A stretch of 64,000 nucleotides of DNA, from the NCBI RefSeq assembly GCF_001179965.1, contig NZ_CVSH01000052.1:1-64000 (forward strand), read 5' to 3'. The notes beneath the pieces were generated by a model. That model was not told the DNA's origin. It saw only the letters and a list, made by a program, of their open reading frames with translations, and did not search any database. A program made the translations under genes and the position numbers. Source of the DNA: Candidatus Pelagibacter communis (GTDB taxonomy: Bacteria; Pseudomonadota; Alphaproteobacteria; Pelagibacterales; Pelagibacteraceae). Shown in pieces: positions 48,591-57,494 of this stretch. The first letter of the stretch is position 1. Each line of letters starts with the position of its first letter.

Positions 48591-49277
48591 CTATTTTTTT
48601 TTAATTTGAAACATTAGTTCGTCTAAATTTTTCTTAATATTTCCTTTTGTAATAGATCTTCCTATAACTAGCCAGTCGCTTTTATATTTATAATAAGCTT
48701 CACTTGGTGTGGTAATCCTCTTTTGATCATTTTTAATTTTATTTAAACTAATACCTGGCGTAATTATCTCTTTTTTAAAAAATTTTTTTACAAATTTTAT
48801 TTCATGAGCGCTGCATACTAATGCATCAAGTTTTGCTTTATTTGCTAATCTCGCTTGGTGTTTTACTAAATCTTTTACAGATTTATTATATCCGATTTCC
48901 CTTAAATTCTTATTATCAAGGGAAGTAAGAGTTGTAACACCAACTATTTTAATTTTTTTTGAAACACTTTTTACAGCTTTAAGCGCTTCGAAGCCGGAGC
49001 TTATGTGCACTGTTAAGTAATTAGGTTTTAAATCTTTTAAAGCCATAATAGCTGACCTCATTGTATTTGGAATATCATTTAATTTAGTATCTAAAAAAAT
49101 GATCTTGTTTTTCAATCCTTTTATAAAATTTCTTCCACCTTTTGAATTAAGAAATTCTAAGCCAAATTTGTAACCGATTTTTATTTGTTTGTTTTTTGTA
49201 TATTTTAAAATTTTTTTTACTTTTGAAATTTTGCTTGTATCGCATGCAATAAATAATTTTTTTTTATTTTTTTTCAT
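48591..49277 (-). CDS. pyrF: Orotidine 5'-phosphate decarboxylase
   Basis: PyrF makes UMP from OMP. The (beta/alpha)8 barrel of 228 aa shows the catalytic DxKxxD set in FLDTKLNDIPNT, CDTSKISKVKKIL near the N-terminus and LVIGRSITKG near the end. With pyrD in this window it covers two late steps of pyrimidine synthesis. The start overlaps the ihfB stop by 14 bases, giving an ihfB-pyrF coupling. Confidence 0.94.
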   Translation of the reverse strand: MKKNKKKLFIACDTSKISKVKKILKYTKNKQIKIGYKFGLEFLNSKGGRNFIKGLKNKIIFLDTKLNDIPNTMRSAIMALKDLKPNYLTVHISSGFEALKAVKSVSKKIKIVGVTTLTSLDNKNLREIGYNKSVKDLVKHQARLANKAKLDALVCSAHEIKFVKKFFKKEIITPGISLNKIKNDQKRITTPSEAYYKYKSDWLVIGRSITKGNIKKNLDELMFQIKKK

Positions 49278-49557
49278 TATTTATTTTATCAAATAACTCT
49301 TTACCAAATTTAAAATGAATAGTCTTTTTCTCAGGAGTATCAACTTTTTCACCAGTTTTTGGGTTACGAGAAATTCTAGCTTTTTGTATATGTGTCGACC
49401 ACGTACCAAAACCTCTTAATTCAACTCTTTCACCTTTTTTTAAAGAATATTTTATTTCCTCTAAAATAATATTAAAGAATTTTTCGAGATCTTTTTTATA
49501 GAAATTAGGATATTTTTTGTAAATTTTTTGAAGGAGCCTAGATTTAACTATTGCCAA
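49264..49557 (-). CDS. ihfB: Integration host factor beta subunit
   Basis: IhfB is a DNA-bending protein of the HU/IHF family that pairs with IhfA. The 97 aa are typical in length and carry the DNA-binding loop RISRNPKTGEKVDTP and GERVELRGFGTW. It follows rpsA by six bases on the same strand, the conserved cmk-rpsA-ihfB order of proteobacteria, which supports IHF-beta over HU. Confidence 0.93.
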   Translation of the reverse strand: MAIVKSRLLQKIYKKYPNFYKKDLEKFFNIILEEIKYSLKKGERVELRGFGTWSTHIQKARISRNPKTGEKVDTPEKKTIHFKFGKELFDKINNEKK

Positions 49558-49563
49558 TTTTTA

Positions 49564-51300
49564 TTAATCTTTCTTTTTCTTTTTTTCTTTTTTATCCAAC
49601 TTATCTGATAAAGAAGAAAATGGAAGCTGTCTTCCTGATAATGGGTCTGAACCCATTTCCAGAGCTTTTTTATTTTGTAATTCTTCTAATAGCTTTATAC
49701 TTAAAGACACCTTCCTTTTTTTCAAATCAATTTCTTGTATTGCAGCATCAATTCTATCTCCTGTGATAAACCTTGATGGTCTTGCATCAGCTGCATTTAT
49801 TGCAATCTGGGATTTTTTTATCTGCAACTCAACTTTACTTCCTTCAGGCTGAACAATAAGACCTCTATTATCTGTATTTAATATTTTGACAGTTAAAGTA
49901 TCATTTACTTTTTTATCTTTAAACCATTCAAAAGGATCAGTTTGAGTTTGTTTTAAACCTATTCTTAGTTTTTGTTGATCAGGCTTTATTTCTAAAACTT
50001 TCACTTTTAATTTTTCGCCTTTCTTATACTTTTTAATTTCTTCCTCAGGATTTTTATCGTACGAAAGATCATTTGCATGTAAAAAGCCATCCAAATCAAA
50101 ACCATCAATCCTTAAATAGATTGCATAATCATTCATACTACTAATTGTTCCTTCAATTATTGAGTCTACTGGAAATTTTTTTTCAAAAACCATCATTGGA
50201 TTTTCTTGTGTAAGTCTATGTGATATAGAGACTCTTCTTTTTTCTTTATCAATCTCAGTAATTACACAATTTATTTCATCACCTATTTTAAACATTTTTT
50301 TTGCAGAAGGATTTTTCTTAGTCCAACTTAATTCGCTCGAGTGCAATAAAGTAGTAAGCCCAGGTTCAAGTTCACAAAATGCACCAAAATCCATTAATTT
50401 AACAACTTTAACCTTGTATTCTTTATTTAATTCATAATTAGATATGTGTTCAAATGGATCTGGGGATAATTGTTTAATTGAACAACCAACTTGTTGTTTA
50501 TCTTTGTCAACCGAAATTATTAGCAAATCATGTTTTGCTCCGATACTTAATAGTTCTTCAGGATGATTTACTCTTGAATATGAAAGTTCAGAGGTATGAA
50601 CAAGCACATCCAACTCAGAATTTACATCAAAAAAACATCCAAAGCTGCTATAACCTTTAACTACAGCATTTTTAATTACATCACCAACTTTATATTTTTC
50701 TATAATTTTTGCTCTATCTTCCTTTTTACTTGAAGTTATGATTTGTCTTCTTGATACACATGCATTACCTCTTATCTTATCTAGTTTAATTAAAGCAAAT
50801 TTTTGAGGTTCATTTATTAAATGAGATATATCTTTTAGAGGTTTGTCCGAAATTTGAGAACCTGGACAAAACATAAGCGACCCAGTATCAATATGTTCAA
50901 CGATAACACCACCTTTACACTTGTTTGTTATTTTTCCCATAATAGGCTCATTTTTTTCAAAAGCCTCTACAAGTTTATCCCAACCTTTTATTTTTAGTGC
51001 TTTACTTGCTGAGACAACAACATCACCATTCTTATCTTCTATTCTCTCCAACAGAACTGAAATCTTACTTCCAACTTTTAAATTTTCTAAAAGTCCCAAA
51101 GTTTTAATCTCATTAACATCAACAACAGGTTCTGATTTTAAACCCTCTATAAATAGAAAAATAAATTTTTCAGTTATTTTAGTTACTTTACCCTCTATAA
51201 TTCTACCTTCAGCAATATTTTTTGATTTTGAAAGTTGGCCGTTTAGAAGTTCTTTAAATTCTTTTGAGGCTTTAGTTTCTAAAGAATTGTATATTTCCAT
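49564..51300 (-). CDS. rpsA: Ribosomal protein S1
   Basis: S1 binds mRNA on the 30S subunit and helps initiation on messages with weak Shine-Dalgarno sites. The 578 aa carry six S1 RNA-binding repeats; the later ones contain FGCFFDVNSELDVLVHTSEL and FGAFCELEPGLTTLLHSSEL-type cores. The C-terminus ends in a lysine-rich tail. Its ATG overlaps the cmk stop by one base. S1-dependent initiation could matter in this genome, where several genes lack a clear Shine-Dalgarno. Confidence 0.96.
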   Translation of the reverse strand: MEIYNSLETKASKEFKELLNGQLSKSKNIAEGRIIEGKVTKITEKFIFLFIEGLKSEPVVDVNEIKTLGLLENLKVGSKISVLLERIEDKNGDVVVSASKALKIKGWDKLVEAFEKNEPIMGKITNKCKGGVIVEHIDTGSLMFCPGSQISDKPLKDISHLINEPQKFALIKLDKIRGNACVSRRQIITSSKKEDRAKIIEKYKVGDVIKNAVVKGYSSFGCFFDVNSELDVLVHTSELSYSRVNHPEELLSIGAKHDLLIISVDKDKQQVGCSIKQLSPDPFEHISNYELNKEYKVKVVKLMDFGAFCELEPGLTTLLHSSELSWTKKNPSAKKMFKIGDEINCVITEIDKEKRRVSISHRLTQENPMMVFEKKFPVDSIIEGTISSMNDYAIYLRIDGFDLDGFLHANDLSYDKNPEEEIKKYKKGEKLKVKVLEIKPDQQKLRIGLKQTQTDPFEWFKDKKVNDTLTVKILNTDNRGLIVQPEGSKVELQIKKSQIAINAADARPSRFITGDRIDAAIQEIDLKKRKVSLSIKLLEELQNKKALEMGSDPLSGRQLPFSSLSDKLDKKEKKKKKD

Positions 51301-51947
51301 TAATTTTTAGTTTCTTTCTCAATAATATTTTTTATTTTTAAAAAGCATGCACTTTTAGTTAAATTTGAGGTATTAATCAAGATAGAATCCTTAGTTCTTT
51401 TAAGGGGGGAAATACGCCTATTATAGTCGCTATAATCGCGAGTTTTAATACTTTTTTTTACATCTTTTAAAGTAGTTTTTTTGCCGAGTTTCCTTAATTC
51501 TCTGTATCTTCTTATGGCTCTTACTTTTAATGATGCAGTTATGAAAAATTTAAAATTTGCATCAGGTATTATTCTATAAGTGATATCTCTTCCATCCAAG
51601 CAACTACCATTAAACTTTTTTGGAAATCTATACGCGCAACTAATTTGAAAATTATGGACTAATTTTCTAACTTTTTTATCTTTAGCTATTATTGAGGCAA
51701 TGGTACTGATATCATCATTTAATAATACCTTTCTTTCTAAGTCTTTTAATTTAAGACCTTTAATTTTTCTTTTGATAAATTTGTAAGAGTACTTTCCAGG
51801 AAATTTAATTTTTAAAAAAGCTATATATCTATAAATTTTCCCTGTGTCTAAATAAAGAAGATTAAAATATTTAGATATAGCTTTGGCTACAGTTCCTGCT
51901 CCAGCTGCCGCAGGAGAGTCAATTGCAACTTTAATTTTTTTTATCAT
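51300..51947 (-). CDS. cmk: Cytidylate kinase with altered Walker A motif
   Basis: Cmk phosphorylates CMP and dCMP. The 215 aa and position between aroA and rpsA identify it, as do YLDTGKIYR, GRDI, ASLKVRAIRRYREL and RISPLKRTKDSILINTS. The P-loop reads SPAAAGAGT (residues 11-19), where the family has GPAxxGKGT: the invariant lysine is A17 and the first glycine is S11. The GRDIGTVV segment reads GRDITYRII. It overlaps both neighbours (4 bases with aroA, 1 with rpsA). The gene is otherwise intact; activity is the open question. Confidence 0.88.
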   Translation of the reverse strand: MIKKIKVAIDSPAAAGAGTVAKAISKYFNLLYLDTGKIYRYIAFLKIKFPGKYSYKFIKRKIKGLKLKDLERKVLLNDDISTIASIIAKDKKVRKLVHNFQISCAYRFPKKFNGSCLDGRDITYRIIPDANFKFFITASLKVRAIRRYRELRKLGKKTTLKDVKKSIKTRDYSDYNRRISPLKRTKDSILINTSNLTKSACFLKIKNIIEKETKN

Positions 51948-53275
51948 TTGATAATACCACCAATTTCTCTTATTTTTTTAAAAAATGAAGGAAAAGAAGT
52001 TTTTACAGAGATCGGATCATATATTTTCCATTCCCCACCAAATGATAATGCTGATATAACAGACATCATAAATATTCTATGGTCTTTTAAAAAATCCTTA
52101 ATTACAATTTTTTTCTTTAACTCTAAATTGGGATTTCCATAAATTTTTATTGAATTATCATCATATCTTAATTTTACTCCCATATTTTTTAAAACTCTCG
52201 CTGCAATTTTTAGTCTTGGACTTTCTTTTTGATTTAATTCAGATAGATCTTTAAAATAGGAAATTCCATTTGCTTTTGCGGCAACAAGAAAAATAATCAT
52301 AAATTCATCTATCGCTGCAGAATTTAAATAAGTAGGGCATCTTATACTCTTTAATTTCTTTACACTTTTTACCTCAATATCTGAACATTTTTCTCCATTT
52401 ATGATTTTTGCATTTTTAAATTTAATTTTAGCACCCATCATATTTAAAATTTTTATAAGACCAATTCTCGTTGCATTAATATTAATATTTTTTAAAATAA
52501 TTTTGGAGTTATTGGAAAGTACTGTAAGTACTATAAAAAAAGAAGCAGAGCTTATATCCCCAGGAATATTAAAATCAAATTTTTTAATTAATTTTGGTTT
52601 AGATAATGTGATAAAATCATAATTGAATATCTTTTTTGTTTTAATTGGAATTTTGAGGGCTTTAAACATATTTTCAGTATGATTTCTTGAGCTTTTAGCC
52701 TTTATTTTTATTTTACCTGGAACATTTAAAGAGGCTAACATTACACAAGTTTTACATTGTGCAGATCCTTTGTTTTCAATATATTTGATTGGCCTCAAAT
52801 AATTTGAGCCTTTTATAAAAATTGGCAATTTAGATTTATTTGCAGGATAAAAATTCACCCCAATATTTTTTAGTGGTTCAATTACTCTTGAAAAATCCCT
52901 TTTTGATAAACTTTTATCACCAACTATTTTTATTTTGTAAGGAGATTTAATTAGAAGGGAGAGTATTAATCTCCCTAAAGTACCTGAGTTTCCAGCATTT
53001 AATATTATATTTTTTTTAAAAATAAAACCATTTAGACCTCTCCCTGATATTGAGCAAATATTTTGTTTTTGAATTACTTTAATACCGAGCTTTTTTAGAC
53101 AGTTTAAAGTATTCTGAACATCTTCTGATTTTAATAAATTTTTTGCTGTTGATATTCCTATTGCCTGAGAGGCTAACAATGCCCAACGAATAGATAAGCT
53201 TTTATCACCATCTACATATATTTTTTTGTTATAATCTTTTATTTTTTTATCAATTAGAACAAAATTTTTTGACAT
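51944..53275 (-). CDS. aroA: 3-phosphoshikimate 1-carboxyvinyltransferase (EPSP synthase)
   Basis: AroA makes EPSP from shikimate-3-phosphate and PEP. The 443 aa include DKSLSIRWALLASQA near the start, LNAGNSGTLGRL (PEP and glyphosate binding region), GDKSLSKRDFSRVIEPL and KESPRLKIAARVLKNMG near the end. It supplies chorismate for the tyrA and pheA branches in this window. It overlaps cmk by 4 bases and follows lptB by 6 bases on the same strand. Confidence 0.95.
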   Translation of the reverse strand: MSKNFVLIDKKIKDYNKKIYVDGDKSLSIRWALLASQAIGISTAKNLLKSEDVQNTLNCLKKLGIKVIQKQNICSISGRGLNGFIFKKNIILNAGNSGTLGRLILSLLIKSPYKIKIVGDKSLSKRDFSRVIEPLKNIGVNFYPANKSKLPIFIKGSNYLRPIKYIENKGSAQCKTCVMLASLNVPGKIKIKAKSSRNHTENMFKALKIPIKTKKIFNYDFITLSKPKLIKKFDFNIPGDISSASFFIVLTVLSNNSKIILKNININATRIGLIKILNMMGAKIKFKNAKIINGEKCSDIEVKSVKKLKSIRCPTYLNSAAIDEFMIIFLVAAKANGISYFKDLSELNQKESPRLKIAARVLKNMGVKLRYDDNSIKIYGNPNLELKKKIVIKDFLKDHRIFMMSVISALSFGGEWKIYDPISVKTSFPSFFKKIREIGGIIK

Positions 53276-53281
53276 TTAATT

Positions 53282-54058
53282 TTAATTGATTTTAAAAGTC
53301 TCTCCAAAATAAGCATTTTTAGCTTCTGTGTTATTAATAAGTTCTTTAGGTGTACCTTGGGCAATTATTTTACAATTTGATAAAATCATCGCTATATCTA
53401 CACATGTAAGCAAATCTCTAGCTTGATGATCACAAATGATTATTCCTATTCTCTCCTCTGTTTGTAAATTTACTATTATTTTTTGCAACATCTGAATTGT
53501 CAATACATCTAAGGCTGCAAAACACTCATCCAATAGAAGTATTTTTGGATCCCCAAGCAATGCAATTGCAATAACTAATTTTTTCTTTTGCCCACCAGAT
53601 AAGAAAGATGCTTTAATATTTCTAATATAATCTAGTTCAAATTTTGATATTAAATATTCTATTTTACTGTTTTGTTCTCTACTGTCTTTTATCAAAATTT
53701 CTGCAACTGCCTTTAAATTTTCATATGTTGTTAAGTCTGAAAAATATCCACCATATTGAGGAACGTAACCAATTTTATATTCTCTAGTTCTTATGTAGAT
53801 TGGAAAATTAGTTGCATCTTTGTTTCCAAATACAATTTTCCCATAATCAGGCTTTATTAGACCAGTAATTAGATTAAAGATTGTTGATTTTCCTGCACCA
53901 TTTGGACCTAACAAGCCAAGTATCTCTCCTCTGTTAACTTTGAGTGAAACATTGTCCAAAATTTTTCTTTCACCAAATGACTTTGATACGTTTTGAAGCT
54001 CTAGTAACGACTCACTTTTTTTAAAAGATTTAATCCTGAATTTTTTAATTACTGCCAT
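53282..54058 (-). CDS. lptB: LPS export ABC transporter ATPase LptB
   Basis: LptB powers the LPS transport bridge with LptFG. The 258 aa show Walker A LLGPNGAGKST, the signature FLSGGQKKKLVIA, Walker B ILLLDECFAALD and the switch histidine in IICDHQARDLL. In LptB the Walker B usually reads DEPFAGVD; here Pro is Cys. An N-terminal basic stretch of about 15 residues precedes the domain. The start overlaps lptC by 14 bases. lptA, normally between lptC and lptB, is missing. Confidence 0.92.
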   Translation of the reverse strand: MAVIKKFRIKSFKKSESLLELQNVSKSFGERKILDNVSLKVNRGEILGLLGPNGAGKSTIFNLITGLIKPDYGKIVFGNKDATNFPIYIRTREYKIGYVPQYGGYFSDLTTYENLKAVAEILIKDSREQNSKIEYLISKFELDYIRNIKASFLSGGQKKKLVIAIALLGDPKILLLDECFAALDVLTIQMLQKIIVNLQTEERIGIIICDHQARDLLTCVDIAMILSNCKIIAQGTPKELINNTEAKNAYFGETFKIN

Positions 54059-54626
54059 TTTGTTTTAATTCAACTTTAACTTTTTTTTGTTTATCTAACA
54101 TATAAATCTTTGAGAATTTAGTTACAAGATCAATTTCTACTATATCAGCATAAAGTTTATTATTAAGACCTTTGTAGCGAACGTTATTCTTAATGTTAAT
54201 ATTTTTATCAATATAATTCATAAACAATTCATCAGAGTTGATTGAATGTCCATCATATGACAATCTCACATTATCGTAGAAATAAGTATCTAGAGTAGTT
54301 TTATTGTAATTCGCAAAGTCTGACAAAATAATTATATCTTCTGAGTTTTTAATTTTGATTACTCCTGTGACTTTTTCTAGAATAAGTAAGTTTTTTTCTT
54401 TTTCGGACACTTTTCCTGCAGCAGATTCTATTACATAGCTGTTTCCATCTTCGTCGATTGCATTATATTTTAAATCTAGAATTTTATTATCAACCTTATT
54501 GTCGATTTCAGCTTCATTTATTTTAACCAAGTCTTCATTTTTGTTAAAAAAAATTGAATAAATCACAAGCAAAATAACTAAAATAACTAAAAATATTCCA
54601 GATTGAATTAATGATTTGGATGACAT
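54045..54626 (-). CDS. lptC: LPS export membrane protein LptC
   Basis: LptC is a bitopic inner-membrane protein that passes LPS from LptBFG to the periplasmic LptA bridge. The 193 aa have an N-terminal transmembrane segment (about 9-27) and a periplasmic OstA-like beta-strand domain (YNAIDEDGNSYVIESAAG; NYNKTTLDTYFYDNVRLSY). There is one such domain, not two, so I see no LptA fusion. It follows kdsD by 4 bases and overlaps lptB by 14. The call rests on topology and context, since sequence conservation is low. Confidence 0.85.
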   Translation of the reverse strand: MSSKSLIQSGIFLVILVILLVIYSIFFNKNEDLVKINEAEIDNKVDNKILDLKYNAIDEDGNSYVIESAAGKVSEKEKNLLILEKVTGVIKIKNSEDIIILSDFANYNKTTLDTYFYDNVRLSYDGHSINSDELFMNYIDKNINIKNNVRYKGLNNKLYADIVEIDLVTKFSKIYMLDKQKKVKVELKQNGSN

Positions 54627-54630
54627 TAAT

Positions 54631-55605
54631 CTAATTTATGTTTGCATTTAAAATATTATGAATATGTATTAATCCGACTGTTTGGTTTTTTTTCTTATTT
54701 TTGTAAACACATAGACTTGTAATTTTTTTATTTGAGGTCATTAAGCTTAACGCTTTTGCAGCAAGCTCATTTTGATCTATTGAAATAGGATTTTTAGTCA
54801 TTATTTTCTTTAACTTAATATCTTTAATATCATTATTCTTTTCAATCGCTCTTTTTAAATCGCCATCAGTTATGACACCTATTGTTTTTTTAATTTTGTT
54901 TCTAATAATCAAAACTCCTAAATTTTTTTTTGATAATATTTTTAAAGCATTTTTCATAGTAGAATTTTCATCAATAAAAGGAATTTTATTTCCCTTTATC
55001 ATAAGGTCTTCAACTGTTTTAAGTTTAGTTGCCAAATTTCCCGATGGGTGAAATTTTTTAAAATCTAATTTGCCAAAATTTTTATAGTTCATAGATGCAA
55101 TAGCTAACGCATCACCTAACGCTAATTGAGAAGTAGTAGATGAAGTAGGAACAATACCATGGCCTGATTCTTTTACCTCTGGTATAAATAGTTTAAAATC
55201 AGATGATTTATATAATATAGAATTTTTTTTTGAAACGATACCAACCAAAGTAATTTTATTCCTTTTAGCGTATTGTATCACGGGCTTAAGTTCATCTGTT
55301 TCTCCAGAATTACTTATTAATACTAACAAATCTTTTTTAGTTATACTTCCAAGGTCTCCATGTGTGCATTGGCTTGCAGAAATTGCGAAAGAAGGACTTC
55401 CTACAGATGAAAGAGTGCTACTAATTTTCGATGCGATAATAAAACTTTTTCCGACACCACAAAAAACAATTTTAGATTGACAATTTACGATTAAATTTAC
55501 AACTTTATTAAAATCATTATTGATGGAATTTTTGAGTTTTCTAAGTGCTAGAATTTCAAGATCAATTACATTTTTTGCAATCTTTTTTAAATTGTTTTTT
55601 CTCAT
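54631..55605 (-). CDS. kdsD: Arabinose-5-phosphate isomerase KdsD/KpsF
   Basis: KdsD converts ribulose-5-phosphate to arabinose-5-phosphate for Kdo synthesis. The 324 aa contain the SIS sugar-isomerase domain (GVGKSFIIASKISSTLSSVG; ISNSGETDEL; HGDLGSI) followed by two CBS domains (about 205-320). It supplies the Kdo route completed at the activation step by kdsB at 61669. It lies between rnd and lptC; the rnd-kdsD-lptC order is common in alphaproteobacteria. Confidence 0.94.
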   Translation of the reverse strand: MRKNNLKKIAKNVIDLEILALRKLKNSINNDFNKVVNLIVNCQSKIVFCGVGKSFIIASKISSTLSSVGSPSFAISASQCTHGDLGSITKKDLLVLISNSGETDELKPVIQYAKRNKITLVGIVSKKNSILYKSSDFKLFIPEVKESGHGIVPTSSTTSQLALGDALAIASMNYKNFGKLDFKKFHPSGNLATKLKTVEDLMIKGNKIPFIDENSTMKNALKILSKKNLGVLIIRNKIKKTIGVITDGDLKRAIEKNNDIKDIKLKKIMTKNPISIDQNELAAKALSLMTSNKKITSLCVYKNKKKNQTVGLIHIHNILNANIN

Positions 55606-55607
55606 GT

Positions 55608-56225
55608 TTAATGTTCGAAAGTATTTATTTTATAACCTGCAATTTCCATATCAACAAGAATAGGTAAAACTTTTATACTCTTTTCATAAAGCTCATTTCT
55701 TTTTTCTCGTTCCAACATAGTTTTTAATTTTTTTCTAATTTCAAATAAGAACTCTGTATCTTGTGCAGCATAACTAATTTGTTTCTCAGAAAGATTAGGA
55801 TCACCCCAATCACTTTGTTGTTCTTTTTTTGAGATATCTTTTCCGCAAATTTCTTTGACCAAATCCTTATAACCATGAAAGCTTGAAGCTGTTCTTGCTA
55901 TTTTTGATGCAAGTTTGGTACAAAAAATATTCTCAACTTTTACTCCTAGATGATATTTTAACCAGAGCAAATCTTGTCTGGCATAGTGCATAATAAATTG
56001 AATTCTATTATTTAATAGTAATTTCTTTAAGTTTGGTGCATTATAATTATTTCTATTAAGTTTAACCAAAAAATACTTTTTTGACTCTAAGCCTAATTGA
56101 ACTAAAGTCAGAGGGTCTCTTCCTAATACAAGGCCGAGAGCCTCACAGTCCAAACCAATAGCTTTTTCATTTGACAAATCAATTTCACTAGGCAGGTCTT
56201 GATCAAATATTTTGATGTTATTCAT
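55608..56225 (-). CDS. rnd: Ribonuclease D-type 3'-5' exonuclease
   Basis: This is a DEDDy exonuclease that trims structured RNAs such as tRNA precursors. The 205 aa are short for RNase D: the HRDC domain is absent, as is usual in the alphaproteobacterial form. The metal ligands are visible in IGLDCEALGL (D-x-E), HYARQDLLWLKYHLG and the late YAAQDTEFLFEIR with the catalytic tyrosine. It is first in the minus-strand run with kdsD-lptC-lptB, and 49 bases separate it from the divergent NDUFA9-like gene. Confidence 0.9.
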   Translation of the reverse strand: MNNIKIFDQDLPSEIDLSNEKAIGLDCEALGLVLGRDPLTLVQLGLESKKYFLVKLNRNNYNAPNLKKLLLNNRIQFIMHYARQDLLWLKYHLGVKVENIFCTKLASKIARTASSFHGYKDLVKEICGKDISKKEQQSDWGDPNLSEKQISYAAQDTEFLFEIRKKLKTMLEREKRNELYEKSIKVLPILVDMEIAGYKINTFEH

Positions 56226-56274
56226 TTTAAGTTATATATATAAAGACCTAACAAAAATGTCTATTTTTTGATAA

Positions 56275-57228
56275 ATGATTAAAAAAAAAGTACTTATCTT
56301 CGGCGCAAGTGGTCAAATTGGCAGATATTGCATCAGAAGACTAGTTAAAGATAATTATAAAGTAATTGCAATAACTAGAAATAAACATCAAAAAGCCTAT
56401 ATATTAAAAACCCAGGCACCAATAGGATACCTTGATATTGAAGAAACTGACATTTTTAACGAAGAAAAGATCACTAAATTTATATCTGAAACAGATATTT
56501 GTATTAATTTAATTGGCATTTTATTTGAAAAAGGAAAAAGAAATACTTTTGAAAATATTCATGACAAATTTCCAAAGCTTTTATCTAAAATTTGTTCAAA
56601 ACATAATAAAAAATTAATACACTTGTCTGCTTTAGGTTTAGAAGATGCTAAAGACTCACTATATGCTTTAAGCAAATTAAATGGTGAGGAAAGTATAAAA
56701 AATAACCTTCCTTCTGCTACAATTTTAAAACCTTCAATAGTTTACAGTGTAGATGATAAGTTTACCACTAAGTTTATGAGTATGCTTAGTTTATTACCTA
56801 TTTTCCCTTTATATTATAACGGAGCTACAAAATTTTGTCCTGTTCATGCATCAGATGTCTCAGAAGTAATATTTAAGGTAATTTCAAACGAAATATATTC
56901 AAAAAGTATAGAGGTTATTGGTCCAGAAGTAATAACGTTCAAAGAAATACTACAAAAATTACTTATTGCAATAAATAAAAAAAGAGTTTTATTGCCATTA
57001 CCTTTATTTATCGCAAAAGCGACTGCTTCAATTTTTCAACTTTTACCGACACCATTAATCACTAATGATCAACTAAAATTACTAAAGTATGATAATATAA
57101 AGTCAAAAAATGGGGTCACAAACTTTGATATTGGAGTACCTAGTAAGATTTTTTTTGATAAAGGTATTAAACAATATGCGTATAACTGGCGAGAGGGAGG
57201 AAAATTTTCTTTAGAGGAAAATAATTAA
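56275..57228 (+). CDS. NDUFA9-like NAD(P)-binding epimerase-fold protein
   Basis: This is an atypical short-chain dehydrogenase/reductase of 317 aa with the nucleotide-binding motif IFGASGQIGRYCIRRLV at the N-terminus. The overall pattern (DICINLIGILFEKGKRNTFENIH; YALSKLNGEESIKNNLPSATILKPSIVYSVDD) is that of the complex I accessory subunit NDUFA9 and its alphaproteobacterial homologues. An association with complex I is possible but not shown. The next gene, a SHOCT protein, follows after 6 bases. Confidence 0.82.
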   Translation: MIKKKVLIFGASGQIGRYCIRRLVKDNYKVIAITRNKHQKAYILKTQAPIGYLDIEETDIFNEEKITKFISETDICINLIGILFEKGKRNTFENIHDKFPKLLSKICSKHNKKLIHLSALGLEDAKDSLYALSKLNGEESIKNNLPSATILKPSIVYSVDDKFTTKFMSMLSLLPIFPLYYNGATKFCPVHASDVSEVIFKVISNEIYSKSIEVIGPEVITFKEILQKLLIAINKKRVLLPLPLFIAKATASIFQLLPTPLITNDQLKLLKYDNIKSKNGVTNFDIGVPSKIFFDKGIKQYAYNWREGGKFSLEENN

Positions 57229-57234
57229 AATAAA

Positions 57235-57492
57235 ATGTTAATAAATTTAGTTTATTTGGTTATCTTTTTAATACTAATTTACGTAATATATATTGCGGTA
57301 AAAGCGATAAATACAGGTATGCAGGCTAAAAATTCAAATAAGTTATCAGACAATATTAAAAACGCCGACTACACTTATACTGAAAATGGGAGTATTAGTG
57401 ATGAACTTATAAGGCTGAATGATTTATTTGAGTCGGAGGTGATTACAAAAGAAGAGTTTGAAAAAGCTAAAAAAAAATTATTGGATAAATAA
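57235..57492 (+). CDS. Small membrane protein with SHOCT domain
   Basis: The 85 aa have one N-terminal transmembrane helix (about 3-25) and a C-terminal SHOCT motif (ELIRLNDLFESEVITKEEFEKAKKKLL). SHOCT domains are short oligomerisation modules of unclear role. It follows the NDUFA9-like gene by 6 bases and may be translated with it. Its stop lies 2 bases from the convergent gcrA stop. Function unknown. Confidence 0.75.
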   Translation: MLINLVYLVIFLILIYVIYIAVKAINTGMQAKNSNKLSDNIKNADYTYTENGSISDELIRLNDLFESEVITKEEFEKAKKKLLDK

Positions 57493-57494
57493 AA

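Noticed and set aside
53282-54058. LptB Walker B change (DECFAALD) as a sign of inactivation
   Set aside because: The aspartate, glutamate and switch histidine are present; the proline-to-cysteine change is outside the catalytic residues.
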